From UBA1738 sp964388835 (lineage in GTDB: Bacteria; Bacillota; Clostridia; UBA1381), in NCBI GenBank assembly GCA_964388835.1, contig CAYMBZ010000001.1, positions 26,390 to 90,389 on the forward strand: a stretch of 64,000 nucleotides of DNA. Reading direction: 5' to 3'. The translations under genes were made by a program, and so were the position numbers. The notes under the pieces are model-generated. The model searched no databases, was not told the DNA's origin, and saw only the letters and a list, made by a program, of their open reading frames with translations. This document shows positions 25,170 through 32,761 of this stretch, in pieces. Numbering within the stretch: position 1 is the first letter of the stretch; each line of letters starts with the position of its first letter.

Positions 25170-25198
25170 ATTGTAACACATGCAAATATAATTGTCAA
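25170..25198 (-). promoter_or_regulatory. Sigma-A promoter for the secreted protein/peptide pair
   Basis: On the minus strand TTGACA (25193-25198) and TACAAT (25170-25175) are 17 bases apart. The leader is about 50 bases long. Confidence 0.85.
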
Positions 25199-25248
25199 CG
25201 CTTTTTGCTAAAAAAAAATCATATTTTTTTACACAAAAAAACTAATGT

Positions 25249-26367
25249 CTAATTATAACATTTTCCCAATTCCTCAAGAATTTTATATGCGTTAGGATGA
25301 ATTTCGTCGCCACGCATACGATTTATGCGGATTGTTGAGGCAATGCACTCGGCAAGTGCCGCATCGATGTCGGAAAACGCAAGCCGACGCAGCGGCTCAA
25401 CATCGGGGAATGTGCGCCCGGGCTCGGTTAAATCCGCAACAAAAATAATTTTTTCCAAAAGGCTCATGCCGGGTCTGCCGACTGTATGCCAGCGGATTGC
25501 ATCAAAAATTTCAGTGTCGGTTATGCCGAATTCGCATTTTGCCGTTTCCGCACCCAGTTTTGGGTGAACAAGCGCGGGAGAACGCAGTTCAAATTCGTCA
25601 AGTTCAACTTCAAGGTCTATACAGCGTTCGTATAAGTTTTTGACATTTTTCGCGTTGTCATGCAAAAGCCCGGCAATTTCCGCTTTTTCCACATCTGCCC
25701 CGAAAACCTTTGCCATGGCGACCGCGGTATCACGCACGCCCATACTGTGCGAAAAGCGCTCGGGCACAAGCAGTGTTTTTAGGTGGGATTCGAAATCAGT
25801 GATGTTTCGGTATAAATTGTTTCTTTTTATAAAATCCGCCGTACTGCGCGGAACGAATTTCGAAATATCCTGTCCCATAGCCGCCATGCGGCGAATTTGC
25901 GTTGAAGAAATTTCGATTTTTGCACCGCGGATGGGTTTTGCAAAATCCGATTGAATAATGCCGCCGCTTCGGTCATAGACCAACAGAGTGCAAAGCTTTA
26001 AAATTTCCTCGGGATGATACCAGCTTCCGAAATCTCTCAGGGAATCGCCGCCGATTATGAAATAAATTTCATCCTCGGGAAATTCCTCTTTAAAATGCTT
26101 AAGGGTATTTGCAGTGTAGGAATATTCCCTGCGGTTTACTTCATAATCACAAGGAACAAATCCGTCCGAAGCGGATATGGCACGTTTTACCGCTATATGG
26201 CGGATTTTTGCATCCAAAATTTCCCTGTCCCGCTTGTGGGGAGGGTTTCCACTGGTCAAAAATATCACCCGGTCAAGGTGATATTCTTGCATTGCCGCAT
26301 GGGCTATTTCGATGTGTCCGTTATGAATGGGGTTGAATGTTCCGCCCAAAATACCTATTTTTTTCAT
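25249..26367 (-). CDS. nadD: Fused nicotinate-nucleotide adenylyltransferase and YqeK-type HD hydrolase
   Basis: Residues 1 to about 195 are NadD, which adenylates nicotinate mononucleotide in NAD synthesis: GILGGTFNPIHNGH is the nucleotidyltransferase motif and ISSTQIR the second ATP contact. Residues about 195-372 are a YqeK-like HD domain: FSHSMGVRDTAVAMAK, then GLLHDNAK with His236-Asp237, and ALVHPKLGA, IRWHTVGRPGMS. YqeK proteins split diadenosine tetraphosphate. The two are neighbours in many Bacillota and are joined here without a stop. The start overlaps the yhbY stop by four bases, so yhbY-nadD/yqeK is an operon. Confidence 0.95.
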   Translation of the reverse strand: MKKIGILGGTFNPIHNGHIEIAHAAMQEYHLDRVIFLTSGNPPHKRDREILDAKIRHIAVKRAISASDGFVPCDYEVNRREYSYTANTLKHFKEEFPEDEIYFIIGGDSLRDFGSWYHPEEILKLCTLLVYDRSGGIIQSDFAKPIRGAKIEISSTQIRRMAAMGQDISKFVPRSTADFIKRNNLYRNITDFESHLKTLLVPERFSHSMGVRDTAVAMAKVFGADVEKAEIAGLLHDNAKNVKNLYERCIDLEVELDEFELRSPALVHPKLGAETAKCEFGITDTEIFDAIRWHTVGRPGMSLLEKIIFVADLTEPGRTFPDVEPLRRLAFSDIDAALAECIASTIRINRMRGDEIHPNAYKILEELGKCYN

Positions 26368-26666
26368 TTTTTCGGTAACTCGATTTTTCTGTTTTTTTCG
26401 TTTTTTGCACGCTTATAGAGCACGAATTTTGAACCGATTGCCTGAACCGGCTCGGCACCGAGCTTTTCCGCAACCTCATTGGCGGTAGGCTTTGTGTCCA
26501 GAAGTGCCGTTTCCAAAATATGAACCTTTATAAGCTCGCGGGATTCAAGCGCCAGGCTGAGCTGGGAAAGCAATTCCTCGGTAATGCCGTTTTTTCCGAT
26601 TTGAAATACCGGAGGAATTCCGTGTGCTTCCTTTCTCAAAAAAGCGCGCTGTTTACTTGTTATCAT
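26364..26666 (-). CDS. yhbY: YhbY/CRM-domain RNA-binding protein
   Basis: YhbY is a small KH-like CRM-domain protein that associates with pre-50S ribosomes. The start is placed at ATG 26666 (MITSKQRAFLRKEAHGIPPV), with AAAGGA eight bases upstream, giving 100 residues. The family signatures are GKNGITEELL, LIKVHILET and IGSKFVLYKR. It lies 29 bases downstream of typA and overlaps nadD, the usual yhbY-nadD-yqeK order. Confidence 0.94.
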   Translation of the reverse strand: MITSKQRAFLRKEAHGIPPVFQIGKNGITEELLSQLSLALESRELIKVHILETALLDTKPTANEVAEKLGAEPVQAIGSKFVLYKRAKNEKNRKIELPKK

Positions 26667-26695
26667 ATATAATATCCTTTCCCAAAACAAATATT

Positions 26696-28519
26696 TTATG
26701 ACCGCGCCTTGGCTTTTGCGCGCAGGTCGGTTTTTAAAATTCTCTTTCTCATACGCAGGTGGTTTGGAGTAACCTCCAAAAGCTCATCATCCGCAATGAA
26801 ATCGAGGCACTGCTCAAGCGACATATCCTTTGGCGGAACAAGCTTTAAAGCATCATCCGAGCCGGAGGCACGTGTGTTTGTCGCGTGCTTTTTCTTGCAG
26901 ACATTAACCACAATATCGTCCTGACGTGCGTTTTCGCCGACAATCATGCCCTCGTAAACATCCACGCCGGCACCGATGAAGAGAGTTCCACGCTCCTGTG
27001 CGTTAAAGAGACCGTAGGTTATGCTGGTACCGTTTTCCCAGGCGATGAGTGCACCGCGGTTTCTCGGCTGAATATCGCCCTTGTACGGCTCGTAGCTTTC
27101 AAGGATACTGTTTACAACGCCGGTACCCTTTGTTGCCGTAAGCATTTCGCTACGGTAGCCGATAAGTCCGCGTGACGGAATTAAAAATTCAAGTCTGGTG
27201 TAGTTTTGTGCTGTCGGCTCCATGTTGACCATTTCGCCCTTTCTTGCGATAACGCCGTCCATGATAACGCCGGTGAATTCCTCCGGAACATCAACCGTCA
27301 AGCGCTCAATCGGCTCGCATTTAACACCGTCGATTTCCTTATATATAACAACCGGATTGGATACCTGGAATTCATATCCCTCGCGGCGCATATTTTCTAT
27401 CAAAACCGAAAGGTGAAGTTCACCTCTGCCCGAAACAACGAAAGCTTCGGTGGAATCGGTTTCGCCCACTCTCAGACTGATGTTTGAATCAAGCTCGCGG
27501 AAAAGTCTGTCACGGAGATGACGTGATGTAACGAATTTTCCGTCCTTGCCCGCAAATGGTGAATCGTTTACGCTGAAAGTCATGGACAGAACCGGCTCAT
27601 CGATTTTAACAAAGGGGAGGGGCTCGGGATTGTTTACGTCACAGAGCGTATCACCTATGTTGATATCGGCTATGCCGGAAATGGCAACCATATCGCCCGC
27701 TCCGACTTCATCGGCAACATCCTTTTTAAGACCGTCAAATGTGTAGAGTTTAACCGCTTTGCCGTGGATTTTCTTTCCGTCCGGCTTGCAGAGAATAAGC
27801 GGCATGCCGGTTGTAACCTTACCGCGCTGAATTTTTCCGACAGCGATTCTGCCGGTGTAGTCATCATAATCGATATTGGAAACCAGCATCTGGAAAGGAC
27901 CGTCATCAACGCAACCAGGGCATGGAATGTAATTTACTATAAGCTCAAACATTTCACGCAAGTCCTCATTGGGCTGTTCGGGGTTATATTCCGCAGTTGC
28001 CCAGCCGTCACGCCCCGAGGCATAGATAACCGGAGTGTCAAGTTGTTCCTCGGTCGCACCCAAGTCGATAAAAAGGTCAAGAACTTCATCCACAACCTCG
28101 TAGGGACGTGCATTGGGGCGGTCAACCTTATTAACAACGATAATCGGCTTTAAGTCGAGGGCGAGTGCCTTTGAAAGCACAAAACGTGTTTGGGGCATAC
28201 ATCCCTCAAAGGCATCCACCAAAAGAAGAACACCATCCGCCATTTCAAGACCGCGCTCAACCTCGCCGCCGAAATCGGCATGTCCGGGGGTGTCAATGAT
28301 ATTTATTTTAATGTCCTTATACATTAAGGAAGTGTTTTTCGCAAGGATTGTTATGCCTCTTTCACGTTCCAAGTCATTCGAGTCCATTACACGCTCTTCG
28401 ATTTGCTCGTTTTCACGGAAAATTCCGCTTTGACGGAGCATGGCGTCAACCAATGTGGTTTTTCCGTGGTCAACGTGCGCGATTATTGCTATATTTCTGA
28501 TATTTTCACGATTTGTCAT
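26696..28519 (-). CDS. typA: Ribosome-associated translational GTPase TypA/BipA
   Basis: TypA is an EF-G-like GTPase that helps 50S assembly and growth under stress. The 607-residue product has G1 AHVDHGKTTLVD near residue 14, G2 ERGITI, G3 DTPGHADFG and G4 NKVDRP, then EF-G-like domains II, III and V, and the TypA-specific C-terminal part, including SRGLIGYRSE and TRASGSDDALKLVPP. RBS is TGGAGG. Its own promoter is at 28565-28593. Confidence 0.97.
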   Translation of the reverse strand: MTNRENIRNIAIIAHVDHGKTTLVDAMLRQSGIFRENEQIEERVMDSNDLERERGITILAKNTSLMYKDIKINIIDTPGHADFGGEVERGLEMADGVLLLVDAFEGCMPQTRFVLSKALALDLKPIIVVNKVDRPNARPYEVVDEVLDLFIDLGATEEQLDTPVIYASGRDGWATAEYNPEQPNEDLREMFELIVNYIPCPGCVDDGPFQMLVSNIDYDDYTGRIAVGKIQRGKVTTGMPLILCKPDGKKIHGKAVKLYTFDGLKKDVADEVGAGDMVAISGIADINIGDTLCDVNNPEPLPFVKIDEPVLSMTFSVNDSPFAGKDGKFVTSRHLRDRLFRELDSNISLRVGETDSTEAFVVSGRGELHLSVLIENMRREGYEFQVSNPVVIYKEIDGVKCEPIERLTVDVPEEFTGVIMDGVIARKGEMVNMEPTAQNYTRLEFLIPSRGLIGYRSEMLTATKGTGVVNSILESYEPYKGDIQPRNRGALIAWENGTSITYGLFNAQERGTLFIGAGVDVYEGMIVGENARQDDIVVNVCKKKHATNTRASGSDDALKLVPPKDMSLEQCLDFIADDELLEVTPNHLRMRKRILKTDLRAKAKARS

Positions 28520-28564
28520 TAAAAGACCTCCAAAAATTTAATTCCGTTTTACATACACTGTATA

Positions 28565-28593
28565 ATTTTATCATATTTTGTCGGTTTATACAA
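28565..28593 (-). promoter_or_regulatory. Sigma-A promoter of typA-yhbY-nadD
   Basis: On the minus strand TTGTAT (28588-28593) and TAAAAT (28565-28570) are separated by 17 bases, about 45 bases upstream of the typA start. Confidence 0.75.
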
Positions 28594-28611
28594 TAGCAAT
28601 AATAACAAAAA

Positions 28612-28656
28612 TTAAACAAAAAAATCCCGTCACTTATAGGAAAATGACAGGATTTT
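28612..28656 (-). terminator. Terminator of the SLH/M15 peptidase gene
   Basis: On the minus strand AAAATCCTGTCA pairs with TGACGGGATTTT (one mismatch-free reading with G-U), followed by a run of T (the A run at 28612-28624 on the plus strand). It lies downstream of the gene ending at 28700. Confidence 0.82.
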
Positions 28657-28699
28657 CAAGGTCAAAAGCATAACATGGTAAAACAAAGTGCCGTTTAAG

Positions 28700-30118
28700 C
28701 TATTTTCCCAGGTAGGAAAAATGCATGTAGTCCTTAAGATTGGTCCAACTGCCGCCCCAGGTCCAGCCGTATCTGGAGAACGCCGCAACCACCGAGCCTT
28801 CGGGCGTGATGGAAAACGGATTTTCATACGGTTTCCAGAAGCTTCCGGTAATTGCCTGACCGGAGGGATAACAGTAATAGTTTTCGTCGAAATTTATGTC
28901 GATACATGTTCCGTAGCTGTGTTGTGAAACACTGCCGAAAGCTGTTGTTCGCCAGCTGTAGCCGCCGACATCCTTAATCGGGAACTTTTCCGGTGCCTTG
29001 TAAATTTCGGTAAAAATTTTAACCACCTCATCGGCTAAATTTCGATTTACCGTAACATACATGGTTGAGGAATATTTTTCTCCGCTTTTGCCGAGTTTCC
29101 ATGCGGGGAAACTTACCGTCTGCATGTTGTAATCGGCATCGCTTTGCAGGGCAAAGGGAATTCCGCCCGGGAAAACCCGCTTATACTTGTCCTCGGTTGA
29201 AGTTATGATGTTGCTCACCTCGCGGGGAGTACCGTAGTAAACATCGACAGGGTCGGAAAAAACCGTAATGAAGTCACTCATTTTTGCACCGACCAAAACT
29301 GTATAGTTTTTGTTGTAATCGAGATTTTTGTCCGAAATATCTATTTCGCCGGACTTTACGGTAAAGCTTGCGGCATAGTCAGATCCGGCATCTTTTACGA
29401 TTACGATGTATTCCTTTGCGTTATCGATGGGTGTCCAGCTGAAAGAGAAAGAGTCCGACAGGGTGATACCGCTGTAAAGGTCGGTTATTTCCGGCTGTTC
29501 ATAGAATACTATGTTATCCGAAAAAGCTTCAAAAGCGCGGTTTATAATCGCAATCGCCTGCTCGCGCGTGGCGAAGCCCTTAGGCAGTAAAACCGTTTCG
29601 GAAACGCCGTTCATGATTTCGTATTTAATACTTTTTGCGATATCCGCCGCTGCCCAATCATCGGTGTCGCCGAAATCTTCGAAAACTATCAGCTTTTCCA
29701 ACTCTTCCATGGTAACATGTGCGTCCTTGTTCGCCGCATTTATCGTCCGCATTATGATTTTCGCCATTTCCTGACGCTTTATGGGGTCCTCGGGTGCAAA
29801 TTCCGTTTCGGTTTTGCCGTTTATAACTCCCAGGGCGTATGCCATTTTCACAGATTCGTTATCGGTGTCGGTAAAAGGATTTCCCGACATATCCGGCATA
29901 TCGCCTTTCATAATCATGTAAAGATTCATGACTGCCTCGCAAAATTCAACGCGGGTAACGCTGTCCGTAAGTCTTTCGGAAACAATGCTGTAAGGGATAA
30001 GCCCCGCACTGTTTGCGCTGTCATACTCACTAACCGCCCAATCCGATAAATCGCTGGCACTTACCGCGGATGAAGAAGCAAGCACCGCACACAGAACGGG
30101 TATAATAATTTTTTTCAC
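28700..30118 (-). CDS. Secreted SLH-domain protein with M15 (VanY-like) peptidase domain
   Basis: The product is a cell-surface peptidase. GTG 30118 is preferred: it has AAAGG nine bases upstream and gives a clean signal peptide (KKIIIPVLCAVLASSSAVSA), while ATG 30160 lies in promoter-like sequence. Residues about 22-200 hold SLH repeats (NPFTDTDNESVKMAYALGVI, FAPEDPIKRQEMAKIIMRTI, ATREQAIAIINRAF) that bind secondary wall polymer. A fibronectin-like stretch follows (FSFSWTPIDNAKEYIVIV). The C-terminal M15 domain has zinc ligands His400 and Asp407 in HSYGTCID and His466 in DYMHF. M15 enzymes are DD-carboxypeptidases or LD-endopeptidases, so it likely trims peptidoglycan at the wall. Confidence 0.9.
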   Translation of the reverse strand: MKKIIIPVLCAVLASSSAVSASDLSDWAVSEYDSANSAGLIPYSIVSERLTDSVTRVEFCEAVMNLYMIMKGDMPDMSGNPFTDTDNESVKMAYALGVINGKTETEFAPEDPIKRQEMAKIIMRTINAANKDAHVTMEELEKLIVFEDFGDTDDWAAADIAKSIKYEIMNGVSETVLLPKGFATREQAIAIINRAFEAFSDNIVFYEQPEITDLYSGITLSDSFSFSWTPIDNAKEYIVIVKDAGSDYAASFTVKSGEIDISDKNLDYNKNYTVLVGAKMSDFITVFSDPVDVYYGTPREVSNIITSTEDKYKRVFPGGIPFALQSDADYNMQTVSFPAWKLGKSGEKYSSTMYVTVNRNLADEVVKIFTEIYKAPEKFPIKDVGGYSWRTTAFGSVSQHSYGTCIDINFDENYYCYPSGQAITGSFWKPYENPFSITPEGSVVAAFSRYGWTWGGSWTNLKDYMHFSYLGK

Positions 30119-30230
30119 ATATCTCAGCCTTTCAATTTTTTTACTTATACAGTTTAACATAATATATTGTGAAGTTCAATGGATATTTTGTTAAGAAATT
30201 GTTAATTTGCATGAAGTAATCTTGTAAATG

Positions 30231-30269
30231 AAAAAGCTGTATATCCGAAAGAAGTCGGACACACAGCTT
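30231..30269 (-). terminator. Terminator of the two-TM protein gene
   Basis: On the minus strand AAGCTGTGTGTCCGA pairs with TCGGATATACAGCTT, fully paired with two G-U, followed by T-rich sequence. On the plus strand the same positions give A-C mismatches, so it acts for the minus-strand gene. Confidence 0.82.
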
Positions 30270-30276
30270 GTTTTTG

Positions 30277-30924
30277 TTATTTTATGCTGTTTCTGAGGCG
30301 CGCAAGTTTCGGCAGATTGGTCATAATCCGAACCCCTTGACAATATTTTTCGATAACGGCAATAACTTCCGAAAGCTCGGAAATGTCAAAACCGGTTATC
30401 GACATAAAGCAATTTTCGCCGTTTTTCGCTCTAATGTAAATGAAATCCATGCGCTTTAAAGTTCCGTCGAAGTGCTTGTTTTTATCAAGTCGTTTTAATA
30501 TTTCGGGGTATTCATCATCGTTTAGGTTGCGGATAAGATATTTCCGCGAACCCAATAAAACCATATCGATATCGCTTATGGATATTTCGTCGGTTTTGAC
30601 TTTTTCCGGAATGAAATCCGAAAGAAGAGTCGGCTTTTCAGGAAGAGTGTACGGCAAAATGCCGTTCTGCCATACCGACAGAATAACTTTCTCGGAATCT
30701 GCCGCAAGGTATGTAGGAAAAACTGTGTTTATTCTGATTATTACATAGGACAGCCCCAAAACGAAAGCCGCAAAGTACCATGCCGCAAACAGATAATTTC
30801 CGAGAAATATACTGCACACGGAAAGTATAATTCCCAGCAGGCTGACGGAGGCAACCAATGAAATTTTAATCATATATTCGCGGCGGGTCTTGCTGTTAAG
30901 ACCTGCCTTGGCTAAATGTTCCAT
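30277..30924 (-). CDS. Membrane protein of unknown function
   Basis: The 215-residue product has two adjacent membrane helices (about residues 20-40 and 46-66: SLLGIILSVCSIFLG and WYFAAFVLGLSYVII). A soluble domain of about 145 residues follows, likely cytoplasmic, with alternating strands and helices (ISISDIDMVLLGSRKYLI, RMDFIYIRAK, ISELSEVIAVIEKYC). This PH-like layout suggests a membrane-tethered sensor or scaffold, but no catalytic motif is seen and I recognise no family. It has its own near-consensus promoter and terminator, so it is a single-gene unit. RBS is AAGGAG. Confidence 0.75.
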   Translation of the reverse strand: MEHLAKAGLNSKTRREYMIKISLVASVSLLGIILSVCSIFLGNYLFAAWYFAAFVLGLSYVIIRINTVFPTYLAADSEKVILSVWQNGILPYTLPEKPTLLSDFIPEKVKTDEISISDIDMVLLGSRKYLIRNLNDDEYPEILKRLDKNKHFDGTLKRMDFIYIRAKNGENCFMSITGFDISELSEVIAVIEKYCQGVRIMTNLPKLARLRNSIK

Positions 30925-30953
30925 CTCAATCTCCTTAAAAAATGATTCACCCC

Positions 30954-30982
30954 ATTATAGCAAAAAAAACGAAAAAGGTCAA
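30954..30982 (-). promoter_or_regulatory. Sigma-A promoter of the two-TM protein gene
   Basis: On the minus strand TTGACC (30977-30982) and TATAAT (30954-30959) are 17 bases apart. The promoter lies directly after the stop of the DUF1015 gene. Confidence 0.85.
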
Positions 30983-30983
30983 G

Positions 30984-32186
30984 CTATTTAATTTTCTTGG
31001 CTTCAAAATAGAATTTTTTGTCGTGTGCTTCCCCCATGGAAAAGGTCTTTCTGGGCAGAGCGCCGTCCTTTATAACACCTTTAAAAAGGTCGCTTTTTTG
31101 CATGGGCGGAAGAAGAAATGCAATACAGCCGTCGTTTTGGGAAAGACGTGTTGCGACATCCGCTCCGTGTATATAATCTATTTGGCATCCGATATCGTCC
31201 AAAAAGGTTTGGAGCGTGCCGACAGCAAGTGCACTCGGCGGATTTTTTACGTATAAATCTCCGTGATTTTTGCCGTAGGAGTAAATGATGTGCTGACCCT
31301 CTCCGACATTTTCGGTGCAGGAGGGATAATGTTTTTTGAATTCGGCAAGAAGTTTTTCGGGGTCGGTATTAAAAACAATCCTGTGTATCGGCTCAAATTC
31401 GAGGGCATCCTCATGTATGTTTTCTATTTCCACAAGGCAAAATCTCGCGGGGTGTGTCTGTGCTTCCTCGGGAGAAAGGGTCTTTTTTAAATTTTCCCAG
31501 CAGGTTTTTGCGGTGGCAAGGGAATGGTTCCCGTCACCGACGGCGAAAAGCAAATTTCCATCCGCTTTTTCGTCCAATGCATCGAGTGCGGACAAAACGC
31601 GGTTTGCCTCATCATTGGGCAGAATATAGCCGGTAAGATGGCCGCTGTCTGCCATTAAATCAAAATCGTAAAGCTTTTCATCCGGGCATATTGGCTCTAT
31701 AACGGTTTTTTCCGCATCATCGATAAGGAGCATTATATGAGGAAGCTCCAAAGGCGCGTTTTCGCGGATTTTCACTCTCGGAGGAATACGCTCAAGAACG
31801 GTTCCCTCGGTTGCACGGATTTTGCTTTGTGAATTTTTTGAAAAGTCATAAGCTTCAAGGTCAACCGCACCGATAATTCCGCGGCGCATTTTGCCGTTTG
31901 CCATGGTGCGCTCAACATATATCATACTATCTGTAAGTTCTTCAAAAATGCCGCTTTTAAGATATTTTTCCATTGTAGCATTGATTTTTTCTATGCGGGA
32001 ATCCCCCTCGGACAAAAACGCTTCGGGATAAACGATATTGAGTGCGGAGGGCGAATCCTTTACAAAATCCGCTGCATTGTTCCAGTAATCCGGTTCAGAG
32101 GTGTATTGGTCACATGCAACAATGCTCCATTTTTGAAAATCTATGCCTTGAGGCACAAGAATATCAGCTTTGTTGAATACTTTCAT
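30984..32186 (-). CDS. DUF1015 family protein
   Basis: The 400-residue product matches the widespread DUF1015 family: ILVPQGIDFQKWSIVACDQY near the start (the CDQYTSEPDYW block is typical), VYVERT-like YVERTMANGKMRRGIIGAVD, LLFAVGDGNHSLATAKTCWE and a late YIHGADVA. The conserved GDGNHS motif suggests a catalytic or binding site. The family has no established biochemical role; some members sit near serine-metabolism genes, but that context is absent here. RBS is AAAGGAG. It lies 50 bases after ybaK. Confidence 0.9.
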   Translation of the reverse strand: MKVFNKADILVPQGIDFQKWSIVACDQYTSEPDYWNNAADFVKDSPSALNIVYPEAFLSEGDSRIEKINATMEKYLKSGIFEELTDSMIYVERTMANGKMRRGIIGAVDLEAYDFSKNSQSKIRATEGTVLERIPPRVKIRENAPLELPHIMLLIDDAEKTVIEPICPDEKLYDFDLMADSGHLTGYILPNDEANRVLSALDALDEKADGNLLFAVGDGNHSLATAKTCWENLKKTLSPEEAQTHPARFCLVEIENIHEDALEFEPIHRIVFNTDPEKLLAEFKKHYPSCTENVGEGQHIIYSYGKNHGDLYVKNPPSALAVGTLQTFLDDIGCQIDYIHGADVATRLSQNDGCIAFLLPPMQKSDLFKGVIKDGALPRKTFSMGEAHDKKFYFEAKKIK

Positions 32187-32235
32187 ATTTAAGTCTCCTT
32201 TCGTGATTAAAACCGCGAATTTATGCGGGATTTCG

Positions 32236-32721
32236 TTAATCCTTTATCAAATCACACACTGCCGCACCTGTTATGCCCACAAGGTCTGCGGGCGAGAGCA
32301 GAAGCGTAATGCCGCAAACACCGGCGGATACGGCGATTTTGTCAAAATCCATACAGCTTTTGTGAATGTATGTGGGATATTTTTTCTTCATACCGATAGG
32401 CGATACGCCGCCGCGAATATATCCGGTTAAAGGAAGAAGCTCCTTTACGTGTATAAGCTCGGTTTTCTTGCTTCCCGAGGCGGAGGCAAGCTTTTTAAGG
32501 TCTGTCTCCTTGTCAACGGGAATACAAATAACCATAATTTCATTCCCTTTTGCAACAAGAGTCTTGAAGGATTGGCGGCAGGGTATTCCTGTGAGTTCCG
32601 CAATGTGCACGCCGAAATTTTCGCCAACCTCATCCGCTGCGTATTCCACAGCCTCAAACGGGATTTTTGAAGCGGAGAGAATACGCATTGCATTTGTTAC
32701 GGTTGTTTTTTTCTTTGCCAT
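32236..32721 (-). CDS. ybaK: Cys-tRNA(Pro)/aminoacyl-tRNA deacylase YbaK/EbsC
   Basis: YbaK hydrolyses mischarged Cys-tRNA(Pro). The 161-residue product has the family pattern VTNAMRILSASKIPFE, FKTLVAKG with the conserved Lys, KKLASASGSKKTELIH, GYIRGGVSPIGMKKKYPTYI and a C-terminal strand GITLLLSPADLV. The upstream ribosome binding site is weak, and a small hairpin (ATGCC/GGCAT, 32733-32748) lies just before it, in the 40 bases after mutS2. Likely co-transcribed with mutS2. Confidence 0.94.
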   Translation of the reverse strand: MAKKKTTVTNAMRILSASKIPFEAVEYAADEVGENFGVHIAELTGIPCRQSFKTLVAKGNEIMVICIPVDKETDLKKLASASGSKKTELIHVKELLPLTGYIRGGVSPIGMKKKYPTYIHKSCMDFDKIAVSAGVCGITLLLSPADLVGITGAAVCDLIKD

Positions 32722-32761
32722 TTTTATTAACCATGCCTACAGTGGCATTTCCTTTCATATA

